Shown: positions 52,152 through 60,300 of the stretch, piece after piece
Position numbering within the stretch: the stretch's first letter is position 1
Layout of the letters: each line of letters begins with the position of its first letter
DNA from: Dehalococcoidia bacterium
Lineage (GTDB): Bacteria; Chloroflexota; Dehalococcoidia; Lucifugimonadales; Australimonadaceae
Length of the DNA: 64,000 nucleotides
Assembly: GCA_022820645.1 (NCBI GenBank)
Contig: JAJEFD010000009.1
Coordinates: 248,001-312,000, forward strand
Reading direction: 5' to 3'
Made by a program: the position numbers and the translations under genes
Notes under the pieces: model-generated
Told to the model about the DNA's origin: nothing
The model's input: the letters and a program-made list of their open reading frames with translations, nothing else
The model's database searches: none

Positions 52152-53288
52152 TCAGTCCTTGTCCCGCATCTCCGGGTCGTCCCAGACGTAGTCGGGGTCC
52201 TCGTAGATCTGGGGCGGCATGAGCGACGGGAGGCCTTGCTCGGCAAGGGCGGCCTCGAACTGCTCGCGCACCCAAGGGTCTTCCTCGTAGAAGGGGATCT
52301 CCTTGTTCAGCCCACCGTCGTAGCCCATAAGGGCCTTGGGCGGGAAGACGCGCAGTTGCCGGTTCTGCGTGCCGCCCGGGTTGAGGTGCTGGTGGAACCA
52401 GTTGTTCGGCGGAACGAAGACGCTCGCCTCCGTCCACGGGCAGACGATCTTCTCGCCGCCCTCCGGGTACATGACGGCGAAGCCGCTGCCGGGCGCGACG
52501 CCGACGATGGTGACGCCGGGGCCGTGGCGGTGCGCGGCACGGTAGCGCTGGGGCGGCAGCACCATCATGCCGGTGCGGATTGCGGAGTTGGGGAAGGTGA
52601 TGCCGGCGCCGAATGCACGGCGGTTCTTGCTCCCGTATGCCGTGAGCTTGTCCCAGACGTTGAGGTCAGGGAAGAAGTTGGCGTGCCACTGGTGGGTCTC
52701 GTGCTTCTCGCCGCCACGGTCCACCGTCTCGCGCACGGCGTATGCCTCAGAGGAGAACGGGTTACCCTCGCTGCCGTACAACTCGGTGGGGTCGACGAAC
52801 GAGTTGTTGAAGAAGAACTCCTCGCGCGGCTGGATGCCCATCGCCAGCGGCAGGTAGCTGACGTGGAGCGTGAGCGCGGGCTGGTCCCCGCGCGCGTTGC
52901 TCAACTGGTAGTAGTAGTTGGACGGGATGCGGAAGAGGCTGTGCTTCTGCCACTCGAAGTTGATCTGCGGGTGACCCTCCGCCCAGACGGTGGCGATGCC
53001 CTGCCCCTCGACGACGTAGACGATCTCCTCGGTTGCCATGCGGAAGGGAGGGATCGTCTCGCCGGGAGGGACCTGGAGGAGGTGCGCCTCGGTGACGCCC
53101 TGGTGGCCGACGAGGTTGAGCACCGCACCGGGACAGCCGCGCAGGTCCCACCAACCGAGCTCGATGGTCCGCAGGTCCTCGACGTAGTAACCGGTGAAGA
53201 CCGGTACGTCCTGCGCAACGAGCCAGCGGTCGTAAGGCGACTGCCACCAGCTGTTGGTGGACTTCCTCTCGGCAGGCGCGGTCGTCAT
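52152..53288 (-). CDS. bicupin protein, gentisate-1,2-dioxygenase-like, with degenerate first cupin
   Basis: This 378-residue protein has two cupin halves. In the N-terminal half the metal motif is degenerate: LLQVPPGETIPPFRMATEE lacks the H-x-H pair before IVYVVEGQG. The C-terminal half keeps it in PQRYRAAHRHGPGVTIVGVA, with a further His in WFHQHLNPGG. This is unlike the other bicupin at 58771, which has both sites. It may be a one-metal dioxygenase of an aromatic or other organic acid. AAGGAGGG precedes the ATG. Confidence 0.85.
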   Translation of the reverse strand: MTTAPAERKSTNSWWQSPYDRWLVAQDVPVFTGYYVEDLRTIELGWWDLRGCPGAVLNLVGHQGVTEAHLLQVPPGETIPPFRMATEEIVYVVEGQGIATVWAEGHPQINFEWQKHSLFRIPSNYYYQLSNARGDQPALTLHVSYLPLAMGIQPREEFFFNNSFVDPTELYGSEGNPFSSEAYAVRETVDRGGEKHETHQWHANFFPDLNVWDKLTAYGSKNRRAFGAGITFPNSAIRTGMMVLPPQRYRAAHRHGPGVTIVGVAPGSGFAVMYPEGGEKIVCPWTEASVFVPPNNWFHQHLNPGGTQNRQLRVFPPKALMGYDGGLNKEIPFYEEDPWVREQFEAALAEQGLPSLMPPQIYEDPDYVWDDPEMRDKD

Positions 53289-53365
53289 GGCAACCCTCCT
53301 TCACACATCGCTGTCCCACCGCGGGGCAGCATATGCCGACCCGCGGTGGGACGTGTCTCACGTTC

Positions 53366-53956
53366 TTACTCGATCGGTACGAGTTCAGAGGAGACGTTGC
53401 ACCACGGCTCCTCCAGCGCGGGGCCGCAGAGGACGGCCGGGGCGACCGCCAGCACCTCACCGGTGATGGCGTCGAGGAGCCGGAACGAAACGGCTTCCCA
53501 CTCGCCGTAGAACACGAAGTCGGAGCCGGTGCCCCTGAAGCCGCGCTCGAAGGCCACCACAAACGCGCCGTGCTCGTTGGCGAAGAGCCCGCCGAGGTCT
53601 TCGTCGTAGCCTACGTCCAGGACGGAGGTGATGTCGTTGTGAAGTCCTACGGAGCCCCAGACCATGCGGATCTCAACTTCCTGTTCGGGCGCCAGCCCAG
53701 CGCCGACGAACCAGACCCCGTGGTCGCGGATGCGGTCCTCGGGGTACCTGATGAAGGTGGGATGGACTTCGAAGACGACGTTGGCCTGCCAGCCTTCCTC
53801 CATCATCTGGGCCCTCGACGACGCGGCGTCGGGCGCGCTACTCGCCGGGGACGCGGGCTGCAATGCAAATACCAATGCGGCAAGTCCCAGCAGCGCAACG
53901 GCGCTCACCAGCAGCCTCCTCGAACGCAACCATGTGATAGTGAATACCTTGCTCAT
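53366..53956 (-). CDS. exported protein of unknown function
   Basis: This 196-residue protein has a signal peptide (LLVSAVALLGLAALVFALQP, ending before SSAPDAASS). The mature domain is probably all-beta (VVFEVHPTFIRYPEDRIRDH, GVWFVGAGLAPEQEVEIRMV, LLDAITGEVLAVAPAV) and contains two Cys near the C-terminus. I recognise no family. It is the last gene of the ABC-importer unit, with its ATG overlapping the stop of a 36-codon ORF. AGGAGG lies upstream. Confidence 0.75.
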   Translation of the reverse strand: MSKVFTITWLRSRRLLVSAVALLGLAALVFALQPASPASSAPDAASSRAQMMEEGWQANVVFEVHPTFIRYPEDRIRDHGVWFVGAGLAPEQEVEIRMVWGSVGLHNDITSVLDVGYDEDLGGLFANEHGAFVVAFERGFRGTGSDFVFYGEWEAVSFRLLDAITGEVLAVAPAVLCGPALEEPWCNVSSELVPIE

Positions 53957-54063
53957 CGGAGCACCTCCTGGTTTCCATGCGTTACCGGGGGACGGCCCGG
54001 CGTACCGGCGACACGTATCGTCTGCTCGCTGGTCCGACCGTCCGTCTGTTGATTCCTACTCAT
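53953..54063 (-). CDS. possible 36-residue coupled micro-ORF
   Basis: A 36-codon frame (MSRNQQTDGRTSEQTIRVAG and a Pro/Gly-rich end) begins with an ATGA overlap on the permease stop and ends with an ATGA overlap on the start of the exported-protein gene. A GGAGAG lies before its start. The double overlap suggests it keeps ribosomes moving between the two genes; whether the peptide itself has a role is unknown. Confidence 0.45.
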   Translation of the reverse strand: MSRNQQTDGRTSEQTIRVAGTPGRPPVTHGNQEVLR

Positions 54064-55856
54064 GCTGACGTTCTCTCCGGCGCGGCGAGCGGCCTGCCCT
54101 GAACGTCCCGGGCGCGCATGTCCTGCCGGAGCCCCACGCGCAGTGCGAACGCCCGCATCACCAACGCCACGCCCATCGTCATCGCCATGATCACCAGCGT
54201 AATGATCCCTGCCCTCTCGACCTGGCCGAGGTCGGAGGAGCCCAGCTCCAGCGCAAGGATCGACAGGGTGATCGTATCCCGCGAGGCGAGCAGGATGATG
54301 CTGGACGTGGTGTTTGCGGCCGATATGAAGTTCAGCATCCCGATCAGCACCATCGTCGGCATGATGACCGGTATGACGATGCGGAAGTAGGTGCGGAACC
54401 ATCCGGCCCCCGAAACGCGGCTGGCCTCTTCAAGATCGGCCCCCAACTGCACCAGCACGCCCTTGAAGATGTTGGTGCCCGTGGTGTTACCCGAGATGAT
54501 CACCACCAGGACCAACGCCCAGATAGAGCCGTACAGCCACGTCAGCCCGGGCACGCTCAGAAAGAGCATCAGCAGGCCCAGGGAGGACAGGATGCCGGGG
54601 AAGGCCGCCGAGACCCAGATGATGGAGTCCAGCGACGTTCTCAACCGCCATTTACTGCGCACGATGAGGTAGGCGATGATCGAGAAGAGCAGGGGGCTCC
54701 CGACGCCTGCCACGACGGCAAGTGTGATGGTGGTCCGCAGCCCGGTGAAGAAGAGTTCATCGGAGAAGGTGTCGCGCCAGTGGTCGAGCGTCCAGGTGGG
54801 TACCGCGTTGAAGTAGCCCACGTGGTTCATGAAGCTGCCCACAATCAGCACGAGGATGGGCAGCGCGGTCAGCACGATGAGCAGCCCGAGGATCGCCGAG
54901 AAGAAGACCCACTTCCATGCACCCAGTTCGATGAGACCGGGGTGGAACTTGCCGGTGATGGTGGTGTAGTGGCGGCGGCGCGTCACCCAGCGCTGTATCG
55001 GGAAGATGAAGCCGATGACGACGAGCGTCAGGCTTGCGGTAACGACGGCCTGGCCGTAGTCGAAACTCTGGGCCTGCAGGTAGATGAGGGTTGAGTAGAC
55101 ATAAAACCCCCACCGCGCCCCAAGCAGCCACTCCGTCTCGAACCCCTGGAACACACGGATGAGGTGCAGGGCGAACACCAGGATGAGCGGCGACGCCATC
55201 ACCGGCAGCGTCACTTTCAGGATGGTGCCGAGCTTGGAAGCGCCCGATACGCGCCCGGCCTCCTCCAGAGCCTGGTCCATGTTGCGGAAGGCCGGGGTGA
55301 ACAGAATCACCTTGTAGGCGATGCCGTCCGCCATGATCCTCGCGAACACGATGCCCTCCAGGCTGAAGATGTTGAAGGGCCCTTTGTCGACGAACGGGAG
55401 CGCTTCCAGCGCCACGTTCACGAAACCACTGGTGGGGGCGAGCATCATCATCCACCCGATCGTGCTCGCCAGGGCGGGGAACATGTAGGCGATCCAGAAG
55501 AAGAACTCCAGCCCCTGGGAGAAGGGAATCTTCGTCCGTGCGAGGACCATCGAGATCGCCACCGAGATGGGGAACGCGATAATCATCACGAGGAACCAGA
55601 CGAGGAAGGAGTTCCACAACGCAGTCGGTATACGCGGATTGCCGAACGCGGTGCTCCAGTTGCTGAAACCGAACTCGCGGGGCGGGACGAATACGTCCGT
55701 GGAAACGTCGAAGCTGAACCAGAAGAGGATCAGCATCGGCAGGATGAGGTAGACGCTGAGGGAGATAATGACGAGCGCCATGATGAACGTGCCCATCTCC
55801 GCCCTGAAGAAGCTCCTGAGGGCGGAAGGGCGTGCAATCGTCGCAGGCGATGTCAT
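54060..55856 (-). CDS. fused-domain ABC permease of the iron(III)/thiamine (FbpB/CysTW) type
   Basis: This 598-residue permease has two BPD-transp-1 halves with about twelve helices. Each half has an EAA loop: LEEAGRVSGASKLGTILKVT (first) and LEEASRVSGAGWFRTYFRIV (second), where the ATPase docks. Fused two-half permeases of this length are typical of Fe(III), thiamine and phosphonate importers with an SBP of the following type. No ATPase gene lies downstream within the window. It is preceded by the binding-protein gene and an intercistronic hairpin. Confidence 0.93.
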   Translation of the reverse strand: MTSPATIARPSALRSFFRAEMGTFIMALVIISLSVYLILPMLILFWFSFDVSTDVFVPPREFGFSNWSTAFGNPRIPTALWNSFLVWFLVMIIAFPISVAISMVLARTKIPFSQGLEFFFWIAYMFPALASTIGWMMMLAPTSGFVNVALEALPFVDKGPFNIFSLEGIVFARIMADGIAYKVILFTPAFRNMDQALEEAGRVSGASKLGTILKVTLPVMASPLILVFALHLIRVFQGFETEWLLGARWGFYVYSTLIYLQAQSFDYGQAVVTASLTLVVIGFIFPIQRWVTRRRHYTTITGKFHPGLIELGAWKWVFFSAILGLLIVLTALPILVLIVGSFMNHVGYFNAVPTWTLDHWRDTFSDELFFTGLRTTITLAVVAGVGSPLLFSIIAYLIVRSKWRLRTSLDSIIWVSAAFPGILSSLGLLMLFLSVPGLTWLYGSIWALVLVVIISGNTTGTNIFKGVLVQLGADLEEASRVSGAGWFRTYFRIVIPVIMPTMVLIGMLNFISAANTTSSIILLASRDTITLSILALELGSSDLGQVERAGIITLVIMAMTMGVALVMRAFALRVGLRQDMRARDVQGRPLAAPERTSA

Positions 55857-55921
55857 CACTTCCTCTGATTCCTGATTCCGGTATTCCTTGTATGAGGCTT
55901 GCCGTGTTCAGCGTTTCGCAT

Positions 55922-55963
55922 CATGGTGACCAGGGGTGTGTTCTGCACCCCCTGGTCACCATG
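55922..55963 (-). terminator. intercistronic hairpin after the binding-protein gene
   Basis: A long stem (CATGGTGACCAGGGGTG pairing with CACCCCCTGGTCACCATG, one bulged C) lies between the binding-protein and permease genes. No T-run follows. Such hairpins commonly protect or attenuate mRNA so that the binding protein is made in excess. Confidence 0.7.
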
Positions 55964-55976
55964 ACGCACGGTCGCT

Positions 55977-57305
55977 CTAGTTCGCCGTGTAGATGATGCC
56001 GAGCTCGTCGTAGAGCGCCTGCAAGTACTGCAGCGACGCGGTCCGGTCGTCGTCGTACTCCGGGACGCCCTGGTCGACGACGAACACCTTGCCGGCATCA
56101 AGCAGGTTCTGCAGTTCTCCCACGCGGTTCCACAGCAGATCGTCGACCTTGCCCTGCGAAACGTCAGAGCGCAGTTTCGGAGACGGGTTGAGGTTGCGCG
56201 TGTAGTTGATGTCCGTCTCCATGCCGTCCTGGCTGTACCACCAGTTCAGGAAGAGCTGTGCAGCCCTGGGGTGAGGCGCCTGGTCGAGCACGGTGCCAGT
56301 GCCGCCGACCTCCGCCGACAGGCCCTCGTCCATGATGATGTTGTCGGTGATGGAAGCAACGGGCAGGCCCGACGCTGCAAGCGGACGCAGCGCTACGTCG
56401 CAGCCCACGGCGATGCTGACCACGGCGCGAGCGACCAGGTCGGCGCAGCCGTCGGCGGCCGAGAAGTCCAGGACGTTGTTGCCGACTGCGGCGTTCCTCG
56501 TGACGGCCTCCCAGAAGTCCTGCCCCACCCCGCGGTGTACACGAACGCGCGCGGTCGCACCGGTGCCCTGGGTTGCGTAGCCGGTCATGGCGATCTCGCC
56601 CGCCCACTTCGGGTCGGCGAGGTCCCACCAAGACGTGATCTCCGCTGCCTCCGCCGCACTCAGCCTGTCGGTGCTGTACCAGATGTCCTCGAAGTTCTGG
56701 ATGGAGAGCTGGTCGGACATCGAGTACGTGGCGGAGACGTCGGACCACCACACCTTCGGCGAGAGGTGCCACGTCTCAGGGGTGCGGTTCAGAATCGTCG
56801 GCTCGATGATCAGGGGCTCGACGGGGACCAGCGCATTGGCGTCGATCAGCCGCTGCGTCGACGAGGTGCCCGCGACGCTGTAGTCGACGGTGTAACGCCC
56901 GCGGGAGCGCTCGGCCAAGATGCGCGTGGTGTTCGCGTTACCGCTGCCCGTGCTGGCGATGACCCGGATGTCGAACTTCTGCGAGAACTGTGCGAGCGTG
57001 TCCCGGATGTGCCGGGAGTCCGTCCCGCCCAAACTGATCACGATCTCACCCTCGGCCTGCGCGTCGGCGACCAGCTGGGCCCACTGCGCCTCGAACGACG
57101 CGTCGGGCGTCGGCGTAGCCGTAGGATCAGGCGCCGGCACCGGCGTTGTACCGGGCTCCGGCACAGGCGTGGCCGTAGGCGTGGGTGTGGGAGGCACGGG
57201 CGTCGGCGTTGGATCTTCCGATCCACATGCCGCGAGGCCAACGATGAGCCCCAGAACAGCCACAACCAGCCAGAGTTGCTTACTTCCCCGATGCAGTGTG
57301 CGCAT
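55977..57305 (-). CDS. extracellular solute-binding lipoprotein (Fe3+-type)
   Basis: This 442-residue lipoprotein starts MRTLHRGSKQLWLVVAVLGL with lipobox LAAC in GLAACGSEDP. A Pro/Thr-rich linker (repeated PTPTP) follows, then a type II binding protein: EIVISLGGTDSRHIRDTLAQ, RVIASTGSGNANTTRILAER, WWDLADPKWAGEIAMTG and HPRAAQLFLNWWYSQDG. The wording resembles Fe(III)/spermidine-type family 1 binding proteins. GAGGGAAACC precedes the ATG. It feeds the fused permease downstream. The ligand is not certain. Confidence 0.92.
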   Translation of the reverse strand: MRTLHRGSKQLWLVVAVLGLIVGLAACGSEDPTPTPVPPTPTPTATPVPEPGTTPVPAPDPTATPTPDASFEAQWAQLVADAQAEGEIVISLGGTDSRHIRDTLAQFSQKFDIRVIASTGSGNANTTRILAERSRGRYTVDYSVAGTSSTQRLIDANALVPVEPLIIEPTILNRTPETWHLSPKVWWSDVSATYSMSDQLSIQNFEDIWYSTDRLSAAEAAEITSWWDLADPKWAGEIAMTGYATQGTGATARVRVHRGVGQDFWEAVTRNAAVGNNVLDFSAADGCADLVARAVVSIAVGCDVALRPLAASGLPVASITDNIIMDEGLSAEVGGTGTVLDQAPHPRAAQLFLNWWYSQDGMETDINYTRNLNPSPKLRSDVSQGKVDDLLWNRVGELQNLLDAGKVFVVDQGVPEYDDDRTASLQYLQALYDELGIIYTAN

Positions 57306-57488
57306 GGTTTCCCTCCCACTTTCGGTTTCCGCAAGGATTCGCGGAAAAGCTGCCGTGCTATCGGCAGCGTACAAGCGGCGCGCAACCTAACACTCCATGC
57401 CTCGCAAGTCAACGCAAGGAACTTCGTTCACATGTGCCCGTTGGGAACCCGCGTGTGAGCCGGGGCTGCTCGTGGCATACTGGGCGCG

Positions 57489-58721
57489 ATGGCGACCGCT
57501 ACCGACACCACAGGCCGCATGACGCCGGAAGAGCGCCGCATCGTCGCGTCGACCGGCGTCGCGCACGGACTCAATCACGCCGTGGAGCTGGTCTACGGGG
57601 CGGTGCTCATCGTGGTGGCGCTCGAGTTCGGCGTCACGGTTGCAGCGCTTGGCGTGCTGGGCGCGGCCTCGTCGCTCGCCTACGCGTTCGCGGCGCTGCC
57701 CGCAGGAGCGATGGCCGACCGTCTCGGCTCGCAGCGTACCGTGGCGCTCTCGATGGGCGGCGCGGGAGTCGCGGCGTTGCTGGCTGCGGTGGCCCCGAAC
57801 GTGTGGGTGCTTGGCGCCGCGCTCGTGCTCATGGGGATACTCGGCGGGCTGTACCACCCTGCGGGGCTGTCACTCATCACGCGTGGCGTGCGGAGCCGCG
57901 CGCGGGCGCTGGGCATCCACGGAGCGGGAGGCAACCTGGGGACGGCGCTGGCGCCGCTTATGGCGGCAGCCATCGCGGGCGCCTGGAACTGGCGGGGCGC
58001 GTTCCTCGTCTTCGCGGTACTGTCGCTCACCGTCTCGATCGCAGCGTTCCGATCGCCGCCGGACGGAACGGGAGAGAGCGGCATCGAACGTCCGCGTCCG
58101 CGCCTGCGTGCAGAGAGCCTGCTGGTGCCGCTTGCGCTGATGTTCGTCATCAACGCGTGCTTCGGGTTCATCTTCCGTGGACTGACCCTGTTCCTGCCCT
58201 TGCACCTGAGCGAGAACCTCGGGTTCGAGGTGTTCGGGTTCGAGCCGGTGGTGATCGGCGGCGCAGCGGCTACGATCGCATTGCTGTTCGGCGTGGCAGG
58301 GCAGTACGCGGGCGGCGAGATAGGCGAGCGCTTCCGGCGTGAGCGGCTGCTCGTTCCTGCGGCGGCGCTGACGATCCCCCCGCTGCTGGTGATGGCCGGG
58401 TGGGGCGGCTGGGCGCTACTCATCGGGTCGTCGGCGTTCGTGTTCTTCAACTTCCTAGCGCAGCCGACGGCGGTCGCGATGATCTCGGACTACGCTGCGG
58501 AGCGGCTGCAGGGGCGCGCGTACGCGCTCACTTCGCTTACCGGATTCGGCATCGGGGCGTTGGCGGGCGTCGGAGGCGGGTTGCTGGCGGACGGACCGGG
58601 GATCCAATGGGTGTTCGTGATGATGGCGGGCGTCGCGCTGCTCACGGTCGTCTGCGCGGTCGCGATCAACGTCTACCTGCTGGCGCGCGGCGACACGCCT
58701 GAGGGGCTGTCGGCCGTTTGA
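57489..58721 (+). CDS. MFS transporter
   Basis: This 410-residue carrier has about twelve helices in two sets of six, with the MFS loop motif in LPAGAMADRLGSQRTVAL and ALGIHGAGGNLGTALAPLMA. The wording resembles Fsr-type and multidrug or organic-acid carriers. It is divergent from the binding-protein gene. The cargo is unknown. Confidence 0.9.
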   Translation: MATATDTTGRMTPEERRIVASTGVAHGLNHAVELVYGAVLIVVALEFGVTVAALGVLGAASSLAYAFAALPAGAMADRLGSQRTVALSMGGAGVAALLAAVAPNVWVLGAALVLMGILGGLYHPAGLSLITRGVRSRARALGIHGAGGNLGTALAPLMAAAIAGAWNWRGAFLVFAVLSLTVSIAAFRSPPDGTGESGIERPRPRLRAESLLVPLALMFVINACFGFIFRGLTLFLPLHLSENLGFEVFGFEPVVIGGAAATIALLFGVAGQYAGGEIGERFRRERLLVPAAALTIPPLLVMAGWGGWALLIGSSAFVFFNFLAQPTAVAMISDYAAERLQGRAYALTSLTGFGIGALAGVGGGLLADGPGIQWVFVMMAGVALLTVVCAVAINVYLLARGDTPEGLSAV

Positions 58722-58770
58722 CCCCGTCCGGCGTGCGGCGTACCTTAGCCACTACCTCTGGAGGTGTGCC

Positions 58771-59841
58771 ATGACGAACAGCGCGAGTGAGAGCCGCATC
58801 GAGGAGATGGACCTGCTGCTGCAGGAGGTGCGCAGCCGGAACGCGATGCCGCTGTGGGAGGTGAACGCGCAGCGCGGCAGACCGACCGTGCAGCCGTTCC
58901 TCTGGCGCTACCTGGACTACCGCGACCTGCTCTACCGCGCGGCCGACCTCGTGCCGATGGAGCTGGCGGAGCGGCGCGTCTTCGTGTTCAGCAACCCCGG
59001 CATCGACAAGCACTCGGCGACGTCGTCGCTGTACGCGAACCTCCAGATCATCAAGCCGGGCGAGATCGCGCCGTCGCACCGCCACTCGCCGTCGGCGCTG
59101 CGGCTGGTGATCGAAGGGCAGGGGGCGTACACCGCCGTCAACGGCGAGAAGAGCTACATGGACCCCGGCGACTTCGTGACGACGCCGAGCTGGACGTGGC
59201 ACGACCACGGCAACGAGGGCGACGCGCCGATGGTGTGGCTGGACGGCCTCGACGTTCCGTTCGTGCAATCGCTTGACGCCAACTTCTACGAGCAGTACCC
59301 GGACAGCACGCATCCGCTGACGAAGCCGGACGACCTCTCGCTGCGGATGTTCGGCGCGGGGAGCCTGACGCCGACGTGGGAGCGGCGCGACTCGCCGAAC
59401 TCGCCCATCCTGAATTACAAGTTCGAGAGCACTTACGCAGCCCTGAAGGCGCTGGCCGAGGACACGGGCGGCAGCCCGTACGACGGCGTCACGGTCGAGT
59501 ACACGAACCCGCTGAACGGCGGCCCCGCGATGCCGACCATCGCGTGCTTCGCTACGCTGTTGCGTGCTGGTCAGCGCACGCAAGCGCACAGGCACGTAGG
59601 CGGGACGATCTACCACGTCATCCAGGGCAGCGGGAGCAGCATCATCGCGGGCACGCGGTTCGACTGGGGGCCGAAGGACACGTTCGTCGTGCCGTCGTGG
59701 CACTTCCACGAGCACGCCGCCGAGGAGGAGGCCGTCCTCTTCTCCTACAACGACAGCCCCGTGCTGCAGGCGCTCAACCTCTACCGCGAAGAGGCGATGG
59801 ACGCCCCGCACCAGGAGGAGACGGAAGTCTTCGGGGCCTGA
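58771..59841 (+). CDS. gentisate 1,2-dioxygenase-like bicupin
   Basis: This 356-residue protein has two intact cupins. The first has EIAPSHRHSPSALRLVIEGQ and WTWHDHGNEG; the second has QRTQAHRHVGGTIYHVIQGS and WHFHEHAAEEE. N-terminal sequence PFLWRYLDYRDLLYRAADLV is typical of gentisate or 1-hydroxy-2-naphthoate dioxygenases, which use Fe(II) to open an aromatic ring. TGGAGGTG precedes the ATG. It lies upstream of the nitrogen operon but ends before the GTAAC boxes. Confidence 0.9.
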   Translation: MTNSASESRIEEMDLLLQEVRSRNAMPLWEVNAQRGRPTVQPFLWRYLDYRDLLYRAADLVPMELAERRVFVFSNPGIDKHSATSSLYANLQIIKPGEIAPSHRHSPSALRLVIEGQGAYTAVNGEKSYMDPGDFVTTPSWTWHDHGNEGDAPMVWLDGLDVPFVQSLDANFYEQYPDSTHPLTKPDDLSLRMFGAGSLTPTWERRDSPNSPILNYKFESTYAALKALAEDTGGSPYDGVTVEYTNPLNGGPAMPTIACFATLLRAGQRTQAHRHVGGTIYHVIQGSGSSIIAGTRFDWGPKDTFVVPSWHFHEHAAEEEAVLFSYNDSPVLQALNLYREEAMDAPHQEETEVFGA

Positions 59842-59855
59842 TCCTGCTGCGGGAC

Positions 59856-59882
59856 GTAACAACCGCGTAACTCTTCCGTAAC
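59856..59882 (+). promoter_or_regulatory. three GTAAC boxes at 11-bp spacing, GlnR-like operator
   Basis: GTAAC occurs at 59856-59860, 59867-59871 and 59878-59882, each separated by exactly six bases. The actinobacterial GlnR consensus is a run of GTnAC and GAAAC half-sites with six-base spacers. The boxes end 58 bases before the PII gene, where a nitrogen-responsive activator would bind. Confidence 0.7.
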
Positions 59883-59903
59883 CGGCTCGATACACCCTGC
59901 GTC

Positions 59904-59909
59904 TACGCT
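59904..59909 (+). promoter_or_regulatory. possible -10 element of the nitrogen operon
   Basis: TACGCT lies 32 bases before the PII start. The region about 17 bases upstream overlaps the last GTAAC box and has no good -35, as expected for an activator-dependent promoter. This is a weak candidate on sequence alone. Confidence 0.35.
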
Positions 59910-59940
59910 TGATGCAAGCAATGCCGCAGGAGGCGCCCCC

Positions 59941-60297
59941 TTGAAAGAAGTCATAGCTGTCATCCGGCCGGAGAAGTGGCAGGCGAGCGTCGATGCCGCC
60001 CTCGCCCTGGGCGTATCCGCGTACACGCACCGGCGCGTTATGGGCCGGGGCCGCCAGCGAGGGCTCCGCTACATGCGACCCATCAACGGAGAGGACGACG
60101 GCGTGATGCAGTTCCTTCCGAAGCGGATGCTGGCATGGGCGGTGCCGGACGAGGTCGCAACGCCTCTTGCGAACGCGCTGATCGCAGCCAACAGGTCCGA
60201 CAACTACGGGGACGGCAAGGTGTTCATATGCCCGCTGCAGGAAGTCATCTGCACAGAGCAGCCCGAGCAATCGCTCGCGAACGCGGGCGCGGTCTAA
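59941..60297 (+). CDS. PII-family nitrogen regulatory protein, NifI2-like
   Basis: This 118-residue PII protein starts at a TTG preceded by AGGAGG. It has the PII core MKEVIAVIRPEKWQASVDAA and an extended T-loop (GRGRQRGLRYMRPINGEDDG, then VMQFLPKRML). The B-loop is NRSDNYGDGKVFI. The C-loop, which reads RTGE in most PII proteins, is CTEQ here, so nucleotide-sensing may differ. The uridylylated Tyr position is not evident. It begins an operon with Moco oxidoreductase, NarK and NirA genes. Confidence 0.88.
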   Translation: MKEVIAVIRPEKWQASVDAALALGVSAYTHRRVMGRGRQRGLRYMRPINGEDDGVMQFLPKRMLAWAVPDEVATPLANALIAANRSDNYGDGKVFICPLQEVICTEQPEQSLANAGAV

Positions 60298-60300
60298 ATC

